A DNA stretch of 64,000 nt, taken from positions 44,554,332 through 44,618,331 of the forward strand of contig CM064873.1 of NCBI GenBank assembly GCA_032719365.1, given 5' to 3'. This stretch comes from Prinsepia uniflora. Its lineage: Eukaryota; Streptophyta; Magnoliopsida; Rosales; Rosaceae. A program made the position numbers and the translations under genes. The notes below the pieces were generated by a model that ran no database searches, was not told the origin of the DNA, and saw only the letters and a program-made list of their open reading frames with translations. Position 1 is the first letter of the stretch; the number at the start of each line of letters is the position of its first letter. Below, piece by piece: positions 24,276-37,929 of this stretch.

Positions 24276-25687
24276 TGTAACGACCCGTCACAAATTCCAT
24301 GATTAGATTAGTGACTAATCACGGTTAGTGAGGTTAATCGGTGATTAGTTAGGCTAAATCGGACGAACGATGCGAAATGACCGTTTTGCCCCTAGTGGTG
24401 GCAAAACAATGACTTTTCAATCGGGCGGTCAAATGGACTTTGACCGATGACCGTGACATAGTTCGTGACGTCACGAGTTCATAGACAGGTGGCACGTCCA
24501 ATTCCGACGTTCGAGGAGGAAGTTATGACGTTCGGAAGTTTAAGGGCATTTTGGTAATTTTGGTTACAGAGGGGTCAAATGTTGACTTTTTGACCGGGAT
24601 GTCCGATGGCCGAGGGCCGAAGACCGTTACGTAGATAAGGACGATACGAATCCATAGATAGGCGGCACGTCGAATTCAGACGTTCGACGACGAAGTTACG
24701 GTTCACGGAAGTTCATGTGCACTATTGCACGAATTACGAAACGAACTAACGTTTGGACTCTAGTAGGGCCCAGATATTTAATGGAGGCCCAATGGATGAG
24801 TGACAAGTGTCACCCATCCACTGGACATTCCTTCACATACATGCATCGATCATTCTTTCTTCCATTCAAAAACATAACCCGATCTCACCATTTTCCTCTT
24901 CTCTGTACAACCCAAAACCCATCCAACCCAACCCCATATGATCACCTATGAGACCAGAGATGGAAGGGAGGACATGAGGAAGTGGTGGCCATCCCAGGAC
25001 GGCGACAGCATGCACGGCGGAGACCAAAACCCGAGAATGCACCCGGTTAGCCATTTTGATCCATTTTTCCATTTTTGTTGTTATGATTAGTTTTTAATGG
25101 TTTTAATGAGTCCATTAGGTTGCTAGGGACATTTTAGGAAGGTTTAAGGAAGCTTGGGATGGCTGGGCAACCATGGGAGAGTTTTGGGGACTTTGAACCA
25201 TTTGGTTCAAAATCGAACCATGGGTTTAGGCGGTTTTTAGGTTGTTTTAAGGATTGGAATGGATAGAAAGCACCAAAATAGGATGAAAGGAACCAAAAAG
25301 GAAGAACTAGGATAAAAAATGGGGTGTCTATGGCTGTGAAGCGGTCACGCCGGTCCAGCTGGACCGGCTAAACCAGGTGAACCGGCCAGGAACAGTAAAA
25401 CCGGTCTGATGGAGGTTAGTGTCGATGAACAGTAATCTGTCCCTTTTTGGAGAGCGTGAGGGCGCGTGGGCCCTAATTTGGGGAAGTGTTCAACACGTGA
25501 AATCTTCTATTCGATGTAACGAAGATTTTGGGACTGGTCTCGCGTCAATCGGACATCGTTTCGATAGGTTTCGAGGTGTCCGAAGGTTTAGGGTCGGTTT
25601 AAAAATAGTTAAAAGTTTGGGAAAATTACGGGGCTTTGGTAGGAGGTTAATTAAGTAGTTAATAGCCTTCTATTAAAATTTGGACAG

Positions 25688-27217
25688 GTTTGGGAGTCCC
25701 GGTGATGGTGATCGGCTCGGGGAACCGTATGGCACGCAAATCGAGGCGGCAGCTCGGACGGTTTGTGAGTGGACCTTGTTTTCTAAATTGGTGCATGCAT
25801 AAATGTTTATTATATGTTTTAAATACTTGTTTGTGATGCCATGAGTGCACTTTGACGTGTGGTTATGTATAGGCACGTATTTCGAGGTTTCGGCCCTATA
25901 CGGTGCCTATACGGGTCTGTATTTCTTTATCGGTCTAAATGAAATGGTTTTGGATTTCAAAAGGATAAACTTGGGTATGAGACCCATTTGGTTTTGTCTC
26001 GGGCATATGACGTTATTTACGACCTTCGGGTCTAGATCGTGGTCGCGACGGGTGCTATGTGCACGATGGTCAACGATACGACGCTCGCCTCCGGATTGGG
26101 GTGTGTTCCTTCCGGAAAGGTAACGATGCACGATTCATGGTCGGGCAGCCTGGGGAGGCTCGACTTCGGAGTGCTGACGGTTCAAGATATCGATCAGTGA
26201 TGAGTGCACCATGATCTTGTGGTGGTCGCGTCAGTTGATACGTTCACGGAGACATACCAGGATTGAGGGCGGTCCTGGATGGATGGTTGCACGCATCACT
26301 ATGACCGGAGTCGTGACTGACCCTTCGATATCGGGCACGGTGCCCAGTTGATGTCATATGTTCGGGCATGAGACCCAGATGTTTTACACTGATGATTTCG
26401 GGTCAGGGACCCTAGATGGATTTCCAAGTTCATGACGGTTTACGGGAACCGGCATGAACTCTGGAAAGGTCATTGTGGTTCATGACAGTTTATGGGAACC
26501 GGTATGAACCTTTTTCAGGTCATTCTGGTTCATGACAGTTTATGGGAACCGTCATGAACCCTGGTTAATGGATGTTATGGATCACGACGGTTCAAGGAAA
26601 CCAGGCATGAATGTTTATGTTATGTATATATATGTATTCATATACCTTCCTTTACTTCTAATATCTCCTCCGGGGAGGGTCGTTGGCCTACGTGGACCCC
26701 GGAGTAGTCACGGAGCACCGACTGAGTGGAGTCACCCCCCAGTTGGGTTCCTTACTCTCAGGAAGGCTATGATTACTATTACCTAGGGTAGGGTCAGTGG
26801 TCTGCGGACATTGATCTTGACTTTGAGAAGACTCGGATTGAGACCTGGGTAGCACGCGTGTAGCTTTGGAAACCGTGACAGGATTGGTTGTGTGAATTAT
26901 ATGTATATATGATGTATGCTATATGATATGATATATGATGTGTGTTTACACAAGTTTTGGGCAGTAGCCCGTATGGTTGGTTTCTTATGATTTGGGCCGA
27001 GTCCCTTATGGATTTGGACAGTGGCCTGTATAGTCATTTTTATTATGGTTCTTTCAATCTTGGTTTTGGGCTTAGTTCCCACATATGGTTTATTTCGGAT
27101 AAATGGTTTTCGATGCATGCATGCTTTTTAGTGAAGGGTACAAAGGTCTTTTATGAAATGTTTTATAAACTCTTGTTTTGTCCACTCACAGCTTTTAATG
27201 TTTTGACTGCCCTTCAG
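25688..27217 (+). other. Predicted leader exon 2 and intron 2 in B 5' LTR
   Basis: GGACAG|G at 25687, exon of 77 nt, GTGAGTGG donor at 25765, GTCCACTCACAG at 27180 and acceptor TGCCCTTCAG|G at 27217 (intron 1453 nt). The upstream donor of intron 1 is weak here (CCCG|GTTAGC near 25046). Confidence 0.48.
26430..26610 (+). repeat. About 70-bp tandem repeats in B LTR
   Basis: Three to four imperfect units containing TTCATGACGGTTTA and GGGAACCGGCATGAAC. The same array occurs in the duplicated LTR segments at about 34780-34960 and 36955-37140. Confidence 0.8.
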
Positions 27218-27397
27218 GTTGACATCGGATGTGGACTGTAGCAGAGACCGAGATATCACATACCTCCTCCGGATCCTGGCGTACTCTGATGGCCCGGGAG
27301 GGCAAAGGTTAGAAATATCCCTTGTCTGACACTTCGTGTCAGACGGGAGCAGGGTCATCCCGCACTAATCCCGGGGGGATTGGGATGGGTCCTGTCA

Positions 27398-29873
27398 ACG
27401 TGGACCAGAGCGGGGTTGTCTCTATTCGAGCAACCGCGGAGCTCTTGGAGTATGTACACAGGTCGAGGATGTGATATCTCAATGGGCTACAGTTCGTGGT
27501 CAACCTGATTGTTGGGATTCCTGGGTTGCCATAGTTCTGTCAGGGTTGACAGTGTGGGACCCTACGGAAGGATGAAAGTATTCGTACGTTAGATTTTGAT
27601 CGTGAGACGGTTAATTGGGATCATCTTCAAGATGTCGTAGGATCGGTTCCGACGACTGTTTTGGAGTTATGACCATCCGATGTTCGGATATGGTTGAGTT
27701 AGATGGATTTACTGCAGTTGGCAGTTAGCAGCCGGATTCGAGGATCCTGATTGGACTTACGGTAGGATTGGATTGACGTCATTATGATGTCAAGACCGCG
27801 GAGTCGGTCAGATTGTTGATTTTACTGCTGGTGTTGGTGTCGGTGATTGTGATGACGTTGAGTCACATCCGTCGTGATGGGCTTATGATCGGTATCTGTG
27901 GTCCTAGAGTGGATCTCAGATAGAGTCAAATTGTTTAGGGGACACGTGGTTGATGTCTGGGTATGTTGTTTCCAATCTTGTTGGAACTTCGAAATCGCGA
28001 GAGGTTGCGATTGAGGTGACGAATGGAATGAGGGTTTTCCGCATTGGTATTGGGTATTTCGAAGTCATTTTGGGGTGACTTATCAGGTTCTACCATGGTA
28101 GATGATGGTAGATGACAGTAGATGATTGTTGGTTGCCACTAGTACACTGGTCATGTATTGGTTGGTGGACCCAGAAATTGTTTTGGGACCATCCGGAGCA
28201 TTTTCTGCTTAGTGGCAGACGATGTTGGATTACGTGGCGTTGTGAGTGCAACGAGTTTTGGTTGTATTCACGTAGGACGACTTTTGATGTCATCGTATTG
28301 GATCATCCTTTGATTTTCCTAGGTGGAATGTCAAGGATTGATACGAGGTAATCAGTGAGAACCCACGGTCTCGGCGTGTCTCGTCGTTGACTAATCTGTT
28401 TAGATGTGGGAAATAGTTAAGGACTTTGGTCGGCGTGACGATTCTCGATCGTGACGTCTGTGGTCGGTTGACGTAGTGATGGATCTGGATCGTGACCTTG
28501 ATGATCCAGATAGGTGGAGAGTTTGAGTGGAACATGATGGGACTGAACTTCTTTTCGAGGTAAATCCCGTATGGTATATTACTCAGGTGAGTAAGTGTCC
28601 GATGAGGTCGGATTCTGTCATCCTAGATATGTTGATATTAAGATTGGATTCCCTATGAAGTCAATCGATGGTAATAGGGTAATCGGTTGAGCAGGTAACC
28701 GAGAGGTTCAGTTTTGGTACGTCTCGGTAGATGTGAACGAGATTTCGAGTTTTGGAATCAGATTTCTGGATGACGATTCAAGATTTGATTTTGGAACTTG
28801 AAAGAGGATTTCTGGATTTGGGTTTTGGAATCGGATTCTGGGTGACGATTCAGGATTTGGTTCTAGAGCTTGACACTGGATTTTCTTTTTATGGATTTGG
28901 GTTCGGAATGGTTATTCCACATGCCGGCTTACGGAATGATGATTTCGGATTCGAATTTGGACATGATTGTAGATATGATTTCTGGGTTTGGATTCGGGAT
29001 TTCTTACAAAATTGTGGATTCGGATTCGGATTTGGAAATGGATAATGGGTCGGAGTTTCGATTTGTCTAATACTGGATTGGACAAATGGACTCTATAGTA
29101 GAAACGTGATTAGCTACAACCTAGGTGGTTGTAAGCTGATTGATGGGTAGATGTGCGTACCTTTTACGTTGTTCGAGGTACGATACTGGGAAAACTTGTC
29201 ATGTCTAGTGACGGTATATAGGTCATACCAGAGGTATGTTGGTGAGCGTGTTGGTAGTCGGATTAGTTCCGATACCATTGGATTTTTCGAGGAAGTGGAC
29301 TGGACATTGGATACTGTGCATTGGGTCATAGTGTTTCTGATGGGTCCAGTTACACACATATCGAGTGAATGGTTGGTTAGTGTTCACTCATGGTTGAGTA
29401 AGTTGGTGGTTAGTGTAACCACAAGTGTATTGTGTTAGTTTTCAACTGACGACTGTTAAGTAGTGACAGTTTGTCGGAGGTGTCAGCGTGGATCGTTGAG
29501 TGATTGGTAACTCCCAGTGGGAGTAGATGTCGGGATAGTTAGTGTTTGAGAAAGGAACCGTCGAGCTGGTTGTGTCAGCGAAATGGTAGATTTGACAAGT
29601 GGTGTCAATTCGGGACGTATGGCTACTTCCATTCGACGTGGTCGAGTGTAGTCGATACGACGTGAGTGTTAGTGGTACGTCTGGTTGCAGATGAGTATTG
29701 TTCTAGCTAGTGGGTGTACTAGTGTACACGAGCGTGAGATCCAATTATTTCCACGAGGTAGATGTGGAATCAGGATAGTTGGAGTTTCAAGAACGGAACT
29801 AATTAAGGAGGGAAGAACGGTTAGATTGGGTCGATTGGAATTTCGAGGACGAAATTAATTAAGGAGGGAAGGT
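27398..29873 (+). other. Non-coding internal region of element B
   Basis: 2476 bp. Just inside the LTR, TGGACCAGAGC (from about 27401) is a degraded TGGTATCAGAGC primer site. No gag or pol motif could be supported in any frame. A local direct repeat with TGACGATTCA(A/G)GATTTG lies at 28771 and 28853 (period 82 bp). Confidence 0.65.
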
Positions 29874-31351
29874 TGTAAGGACCCGTCCCAAATTCCATGA
29901 TTAGATTAGTGACTAATCATGATTAGTGAGGTTAATCGGTGATTAGTTAGGCTAAATCGGACGAACGATGCGAAATGACCGTTTTGCTCCTGGTGGTGGC
30001 AAAACATTGACTTTTCAATCGGGCGGTCAAATGGACTTTGACCGATGACCGTGACGTAGTTTGTGATGTCACGAGTTCATAGACAGGTGGCACGTTCAAT
30101 TCCGACGTTCGAGGAGGAAGTTATGACGTTCGGAAGTTTAAGGGCATTTTGGTAATTTTGGTTAAAGAGGGGTCAAATGTTGACTTTTTGACCGGGATGT
30201 CCGATGGCCGAGGGCCGAAGACCGTTACGTAGATAAGGACGATACGAATCCATAGACAGGCGGCACGTCGAATTCGGACGTTCGACGGAGAAGTTACGGT
30301 TCACGGAAGTTCAAGTCCACTATTGCCCGAATTAGGAAACGAACTAACGTTTGGACTCTAGTAGGGCCCAGATATTTAATGGAGGCCCAATGGATGAGTG
30401 ACAAGTGTCACCCATCCACTGGACATTCCTTCACATACATAAATCGATCATTCTTTCTTCCATTCAAAAACATAACCCGATCTCACCATTTTCCTCTTCT
30501 CTGTACAACCCAAAACCCATCCAACCCAACCCCATATGATCACCTATGAGACCAGAGATGGAAGGGAGGACAGGAGGAAATGGTGGCCGGCCCAGGACGG
30601 CGCCACCATGCACAGCGGAGACCCAAACCCGAGAATGCACCCGGTTAGCCATTTTGATCCATTTTTCCATTTTTGTTGTTATGATTAGTTTTTAATGGTT
30701 TTAATGAGTCCATTAGGTTGCTAGGGACATTTTAGGAAGGTTTAAGGAAGCTTGGGATGGTTGGGCAACCATGGGAGAGTTTTGGGGACTTTGAACCGTT
30801 TGGTTCAAAATCGAACCATGGGTTTAGTCGGTTTTTAGGTTGTTTTAAGGATTGGAATGGATAGAAAACACCAAAATAGGATGAAAGGAACCAAAAAGGA
30901 AGAACTAGGATGAAAAATGGGGTGTCTATGGCTGTGAACCGGTCACGCCGGTCTAGTTGGACCGGCCAAACCAGGTGAACCGGCCAGGAACAGTAAAACC
31001 GGTCTGATGGAGGTTAGTGCCGATGAACAGTAATTTGTCCCGTCTTGGAGAGCGTGAGGGCGTTTGGGCCATACTTTGGGGAAGTGTTCAACACGTGAAA
31101 TCTTCTATTCGATGTAACGAAAATTTTGGGACTGGTCTCGCGTCAATCGGACATCGTTTCGATAGTTTTCGGGGTGTCGGAAGGTTTAGGGTCGGTTTAA
31201 AAATAGTTAAAAGTTCGGGAAAATTATGGGGCTTTGGTAGGAGGTTAATTAAGTAGTTAATAACCTTCTATTAAAATTTGGACAGGTTTGGGAGTCCCGG
31301 TGATGGTGATCTGCTCGGGGAGCCGTATGGCACGCAAATCGAGGCGGCAAC

Positions 31352-34099
31352 TGTCAGGACCCGCCCCAAATATCACCTCGATACCCGGGACGAACCCTGC
31401 TCCCTTCTGACAATCACACTTAAAGTACCAAAATAACCTTAATACCCCTATAAGCATAACTATCAGACGAAGGAGTAAATATATACACAACTGCCAGTCA
31501 GAGCATAGTTCTACAAAATGGGCACAAAAATCCTACAATGCTGGTCTCGCAGCGGAAGAACGTCGTAAGCTCTATGCCTCAATATCTGCCTCAACGTTCA
31601 CCCCATCGCTATCACCATGACCTGGAGGGAAAATATAAAACCAAAAGTGTGAGTGGACTAGAATGACTAAAAGTTTTAAAAGCAGTTTATCACCAAATCA
31701 AAGGTAAGGAAAAACAATAAGAACATTTGTTCCCTCCGTTTTAAAACAAGCATGCCCAACTAAGTATTAGAAAACCATAACATGAAACATCATAAGAAAT
31801 AGAAACACTATAAAACAAATATAGAAATCATGGTATGTATATCAGAAAACCATAGCATAAACCATGAACCGCAGATCATCATTTCCAATCAAACCTGCTG
31901 GACCTATCCGAGTCTTTAAACTCAACCAGGCCTCAAATATAATTCCGAGTCTTTAAACTCCCGAGTCTTTAAACTCAATAGGCCTACGGGGGTAATATCA
32001 TAAAAATCCGAGTCTTTAAACTCAATCTGGGCCCGTCCCCCATCAATCAATATCCGGGTATTTAAACCCATATCCAGATCCAGCAAATCCAATCCCAATT
32101 CATTGTAAAATCATTTCTAGATCCATAACCAAACTCGAATTCGAAATCCCCGGTCTGAAGCCCATCCGGCGTTCAGAACCGACATTCCGAACCCAAATCC
32201 GGAAATCCATTATTATACCAAAACCCACATGTAATCACAAATCATATTTCATCACCCAACTACCATCATCAGAAAACATTTATAGGTTGAAATCCTCAAA
32301 TATGGCATCAAAGTCCGAAAACCAGTTTTTCTCGAAAAACGTGCAAATCCCAGAATATCTCGTAAAACGTGCAAACATATCAACCATATAGAAGCGTCAT
32401 TAGGAAGCATAAAAACACATTTAATAACATATAACATCAAGAAAACAGTTAGGCATGCTCGAAAGAAAAGAAAGAGTCCACTCACAGCTCGGAACGAGTC
32501 AGTCGCGCTCCGTGCGCTCCTCGACCGTCTCGGATGTCTCCCATCCTGTCAATATGCACCAAATAGGGTCACAAACACATTAAGGATGCTAACCCTAATT
32601 TCCCCAATTTTTCGGGAATTTATTAATATTTTAATCCTAGACCCTAAACCGTCCGGATTCCCGAACAACCTCCTAACATCGTCCGATTCACCCGAAAACC
32701 ATACCAATGAACTCCTTAGGACATTCAGAACCAAAACCATGTTGGAAGCTTGGCCGGAATCCTCCCCACGCGCCTCCACGCGCCGCCCAAAGTGGTTGCG
32801 CGTGGGCCTCACGCGCCTGCTACAGTGCTTCTCCTTCCTCGAGCCACCCGGTTCAACACAGTTGAACCGGCGTGACCGGTTCTCCTCCGTTCAGCCACCA
32901 ATCCTGTCCAAACCAATCCTACTCTCATCGTCTAGTCCCTAGCAACCATCCCATGTCCCTACATCGAACCATCACGGCTTAAAACCCACCGTTCACGGCT
33001 TCGAAACAGACGGCCCGTAGCCCCTATTTTGGCCGCCGGCCGCCCAGGTCCTCCCCGGCACGGCATCACAAGCACACGACTCCTGGAACCTCCAGGAGTC
33101 TCACCCTGGCCTCCAAATCCCTCGACTCTAAGCCCAACTCCACGACTTTCGATTTGAAGTTCACGGGAAAAACAGGGGAAAAAGTCTTACCCTTCGATTC
33201 CGTCTCCGCCGTGTGCACCGCCGTGTACCAAGGTGTTCGTTGGACTCCCTGCAGCCATCTGAGCCTCCTCTTGGTTGGAATCAATCCACCACACGGCACA
33301 ACTGCCGCCCCTATCTCACAATCTCCCTGTTTTCCTCAGAACTCCGCCGCACCACCACCGTGTCTCCGGGCACGATTCCTCCACCAAAATACAATCACCA
33401 GCTCCGCCTTGCCTCTCTGTTACTCTCTCAGTTCACTCTTCACTCACTCTTGCACTGAATCGATCGAACTCTCTCCAATTTCTCCCCTCTGTTTCTCTGT
33501 GTGTTCGAACAAATGCACGGTTTGAAAACGTGCAAAGTGTGGCCGTGCACACTTTAGAACTCCCTGGAACCATCCAGTGTCCCCCACGTGTCCATCACCC
33601 ATGGTTCAGCACAAAATATCCCTGCCACTTGCCCTTATCTGATTGGGCTGAGGGAAAAGACCAAAATGCCCCTCCTGCACAAATTACCATTTTACCCTCA
33701 CACTTTCCAGACCCGTAAATGTTTCGTCCGACGTCCGATGACAGCGTGCCGCATGTCGTTGTACTCAGGACGTCGAGACCTCTCTAACGGTCCTCGGTCT
33801 ACGTGAAAATCACAAGTCCTCCAAAAAGTCAACATTTTCCTCAATTAATCGAATTTACGGTAACGCCCTCAATCTTCCGAACGTCATAACTTTTTCTCCG
33901 ATTGTCCGAATTGAACCTGCCGCTTGTCTATGGACTCGTGACGTCCTAAACTACGTCACGGTCAAGGGTCAACACTCATCCAATCAGTAATTCAAAAAGT
34001 CAACTTTTAGCCTACTATTCACAAGGGCAAAATCGTCCTCTTTTACAAAATTTTTACAAAATTACGTTTTTACCCTTCCCGAAGGTACGGGTTGTTACA
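31352..34099 (-). mobile_element. Solo LTR E, TSD GCAAC/GCAGC
   Basis: 2748 bp. Starts (plus view) TGTCAGGACCCGCCCC and ends GGGTTGTTACA. It interrupts the B LTR within GGCGGCAGCTCG; flanks GCAAC (31347-31351) and GCAGC (34100-34104) are the TSD with one substitution. No internal region. Related to D and H LTRs in layout but clearly different in sequence. Confidence 0.88.
31622..33190 (-). other. Predicted two-intron leader in solo LTR E
   Basis: Sense (minus): donor GAAGG|GTAAGAC at 33190; acceptor ATTGACAG|G; exon 2 32545-32486 (60 nt); donor GTGAGTGG at 32485; GTCCACTCACAC; acceptor TTCCCTCCAG|G at 31622. Introns are 645 and 864 nt. Confidence 0.5.
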
Positions 34100-37000
34100 G
34101 CAGCTCGCACGGTCTGTGAGTGGACCTTGTTTTCTAAATTGGTGCATGCATATATGTTTATTATATGTTTTAAATACTTGTTTGTGATGCCATGAGTGCA
34201 CTTTGACGTGTGGTTACGTATAGGAACGTATTGTGAGGTTTCGGCCCTATACGGTGCCTATACAGGTCTGTATTTCTTTATCGGTCTAAATGAAATGGTT
34301 TTGGATTTCAAAAGGATAAACTCGGGTATAAGACCCATTTGGTTTTGTCTCGGGCATATGACGCTATTTACTACCTTCGGGTCTAAATCGTGGTCGCGAC
34401 GGATGTTGTGTGCACGGCGATCAACGATACGACGCTCGCCTCCGGATTGGGATGTGTTCCTTCCGGAGAGGTCACGATGCACGATTCGTGGTCGGGCAGG
34501 CTGGGGAGGCTCAACTTCGGAGTGCTGACGGTTTAAGATATCGATCGGTGATGGGTGCACCATGATCTTGTGGTGGTCGCGTCAGTTGATACGTTCACGG
34601 AGACATACCAGGATTGAGGGCGGTCCGGGATGGATGGTTGCACGCATCACTATGATCGGAGTCGTGACTGACCCTTCGATATCAGGCACGGTGCCTAGTT
34701 GATGTCATATGTTCGGGCACGAGACCCAGATGTTTTACACTGATGATTTCGGGTCAGGGACCCTAGATGGATTTCCAAGTTCATGATGGTTTACGGGAAC
34801 CGGCATGAACTCTGGAAAGGTCATTGTGGTTCATGATAGTTTATGGGAACCGGTATGAACCTTTTTCAGGTCATTCTGGTTCATGACGGTTTATGGGAAC
34901 CGTCATGAACCCTGGTTAATGGATGTTATGGATCACGACGGTTCAAGGGAACCAGGCATGAATGTTTATGTTATGTATATATATGTATTCATATACCTTC
35001 CTTTACTTCTATTATCTCCTCCGGGGAAGGTCGTTGGCCTGGGTGGACCCCGGAGCATTCACGGAGCACCGACGTTCGGAAGTTTAAGGGCATTTTGGTA
35101 ATTTTGGTTAAAGAGGGGTCAAATGTTGAATTTTTGACCGGGATGTCCGATGGCCGAGGGCCGAAGACCCTTACGTAGATAAGGACGATACGAATCCATA
35201 GACATGCGGCAATTTGAATTCGGACGTTCGACGGAGAAGTTACGGTTCACGGAAGTTCAAGTCCACTATTGCACGAATTACGAAACGAACTAACGTTTGG
35301 ACTCTAGTAGGGCCCAGATATTTAATGGAGGCCCAATGGATGAGTGACAAGTGTCACCCATCCACTGGACATTCCTTCACATACATGCATCGATAATTCT
35401 TTCTTCCATTCAAAAACATAACCCGATCTCACCATTTTCCTCTTCTCTGTACAACCCAACCCCATATGATCACCTATGAGACCAGAGATGGAAGGGAGGA
35501 CAGAAGGAAGTGGTGGCCGGCCCAGGACGGTGCCACCATGCACGGCGGAGACCCAAACCCGAGAATGCACCCGGTTAGCCATTTTGATCCATTTTTCCAT
35601 TTTTGTTGTTATGATTAGTTTTTAATGGTTTTAATGAGTCCATTAGGTTGCTAGGGACATTTTAGGAAGGTTTAAGGAAGCTTGGGATGGCTGGGCAACC
35701 ATGGGAGAGTTTTGGGGACTTTGAACCGTTTGGTTCAAAATCGAACCATGGGTTTAGGCGGTTTTTAGGTTGTTTTAAGGATTGGAATGGATAGAAAACA
35801 CCAAAATATGATGAAAGGAACCAAAAAGGAAGAACTAGGATGAAAAATGGGGTGTCTATGGCTGTGAACCGATCACGCCGGTCTAGTTGGACCGGCCAAA
35901 CCAGGTGAACCGGCCAGGAACAGTAAAACCGGTCTGATGGAGGTCAGTGCCGATGAACAGTAATTTGTCCCTTCATGGAGAGCATGAGGGCGTTTGGGCC
36001 ATACTTTGGGGAAGTGTTCAACACGTGAAATCTTCTATTCGATGTAACGAAAATTTTGGGACTGGTCCCGCGTCAATCAGACATCGTTTCAATAGTTTTC
36101 GGGGTGTCGGAAGGTTTAGGGTCGGTTTAAAAATAGTTAAAAGTTTGGGAAAATTACGGGGCTTTGGTAAGAGGTTAATTAAGTAGTTAATAGCCTTCTA
36201 TTAAAATTTGGACAGGTTTGGGAGTCCCGGTGATGGTGATCGGCTCGGGGAGCCGTATGGCACGCAAATCGAGGCGGCAGCTCGGACGGTCTGTGAGTGG
36301 ACCTTGTTTTCTAAATTGGTGCATGCATAAATGTTTATTATATGTTTTAAATACTTGTTTGTGATGCCATGAGTGCACTTTGACGTGTGGTTATGTATAG
36401 GCACGTATTTCGAGGTTTCAGCCCTATACGGTGCCTATACGGGTCTGTATTTCTTTATCGATCTAAATGAAATGGTTTTGGATTTCAAAAGGATAAACTT
36501 GGGTATGAGACCCATTTGGTTTTGTCTCGGGCATATGACGCTATTTACGACCTTCGGGTCTAGATCGTGGTCGCGACGGGTGCTATGTGCACGACGGTCA
36601 ACGATACGACGCTCGCCTCCGGATTGGGGTGTGTTCCTTCCGGAGAGGTCATGATGCACGATTCGTGGTCGGGCAGCCTGGGGAGGCTCGACTTCGGAGT
36701 TCTGACGGTTCAAGATATCGATCGGTGATGAGTGCACCATGATCTTGTGGTGGTCGCGTCAGTTGATACGTTCACGGAGACATACCAGGATTGAGGGCGG
36801 TCCTGGATGGATGGTTGCACGCATCACTATGATCGGAGTCGTGACTGACCCTTCGATATCGGGCACGGTGCCCAGTTGATGTCATATGTTCGGGCACGAG
36901 ACCCAGATGTTTTACACTGATGATTTCGGGTCAGGGACCCTAGATGGATTTCCAAGTTCATGACGGTTTACGGGAACCGGTATGAACTCTGGAAGGTCAT

Positions 37001-37929
37001 TGTGGTTCATGACAGTTTATGGGAACCGGTATAAACCTTTTTCAGGTCATTCTGGTTCATGACGGTTTATGGGAACCGTCATGAACCCTGGTTAATGGAT
37101 GTTATGGATCACGTTGGTTCAAGGGAACCAGGCATGAATGTTTATGTTATGTATATATATGTATTCATATACCTTCCTTTACTTCTATTATCTCCTCCGG
37201 GGAAGGTCGTTGGCCTGGGTGGACCCCGGAGTAGTCACGGAGCACCGACTGAGTGGAGTCACCCCCTAGTTGGGTTCCTTACTCTCAGGTAGGCTATGAT
37301 TACTATTACCTCGGGTAGGGTCAGTGGTCTGCAGACATTGATCTTGACTTTGAGAAGACTCGGATTGAGACCTGGGTAGCACGCGCGTAGCTTTGGAAAC
37401 CGTGACAGGATTGGTTGTGTGAATTAAATGTATATATGATGTATGCTATATGATATGATATATGATGTGTGTTTACACAGGTTTTGGGTAATAGCCCGTA
37501 TGGTTGGTTTCTTATGATTTGGGCCGAGTCCCTTATGGATTTGGGCAGTGGCCTGTATAGTCATTTTCATTATGGTTCTTTCAATCTTGGTTTTGGGTTT
37601 AGTTCCCACATGTGGTTTATTTCGGATAAATGGTTTTTGAATGCATGCATGCCTTTTAGTGAATGGTACAAAGGTCTTTTATGAAATGTTTTATAAACTC
37701 TTGTTTTGTCCACTCACAGCTTTTAATGTTTTGACTGCCCTCAGGTTGACATCGGATGTGGACTGTACCAGAGACCGAGATATCACATACCTCCTCCGGA
37801 TCCTGACGTACTCTGATGGCCCGGGAGGGCAAAGGTTAGAAATATCCCTTGTCTGACACTTAGTGTCAGACGGGAGCAGGGTCATCCCGCACTAATCCCG
37901 GGGGGATTGGGATGGGTCCTGTCAAAAGG

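Larger units (their letters stand above)
24276..27397 (+). repeat. 5' LTR of element B
   Basis: 3122 bp. It contains the TGACAAGTGTCA palindrome (24793-24820), exon-2-like 25688-25764, GTGAGTGG donor at 25765, an array of TTCATGACGGTTTA/GGGAACCGG units (about 26430-26610) and an acceptor TGCCCTTCAG|G at 27217. Confidence 0.88.
24276..37924 (+). mobile_element. LTR element B (TSD AAAGG) with duplicated 3' LTR
   Basis: The 5' LTR (24276-27397) starts TGTAACGACCCG and ends GGGTCCTGTCA. The internal region is 27398-29873. A polypurine tract (AAGGAGGGAAG) precedes the 3' LTR start (29874). The 3' LTR reaches 37924 because it holds insert E (31352-34099) and a tandem duplication joined near 35073. 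Identical AAAGG flanks lie at 24271-24275 and 37925-37929. There is no recognisable protein-coding capacity: non-autonomous. Confidence 0.88.
29874..37924 (+). repeat. 3' LTR of element B with internal duplication and insert E
   Basis: Pieces: 29874-31351, then E, then 34100 to about 35073 (stops mid-LTR), then a second run from about 35071 to 37924 that restarts at LTR position about 250. At the junction, CACCGACG TTCGG joins CACCGAC (LTR position about 2445) to GACGTTCGG (position about 250), sharing GAC(G). Shared variants show the second run derives from this 3' LTR and not from the 5' LTR. Confidence 0.8.

Noticed and set aside
28752..29070. Glycine/phenylalanine/aspartate-rich frames in the internal part of element B
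   Set aside because: Arise from an 82-bp local repeat of TTTGGATTCGG-like sequence; no gag or pol motif.
32586..33718. Overlapping 110-147 aa frames in the U3/leader portion of LTR E, with similar frames in D and H
   Set aside because: GC-rich, cysteine/proline/histidine-rich, not conserved in frame between related LTRs. They lie where untranslated leader is expected.
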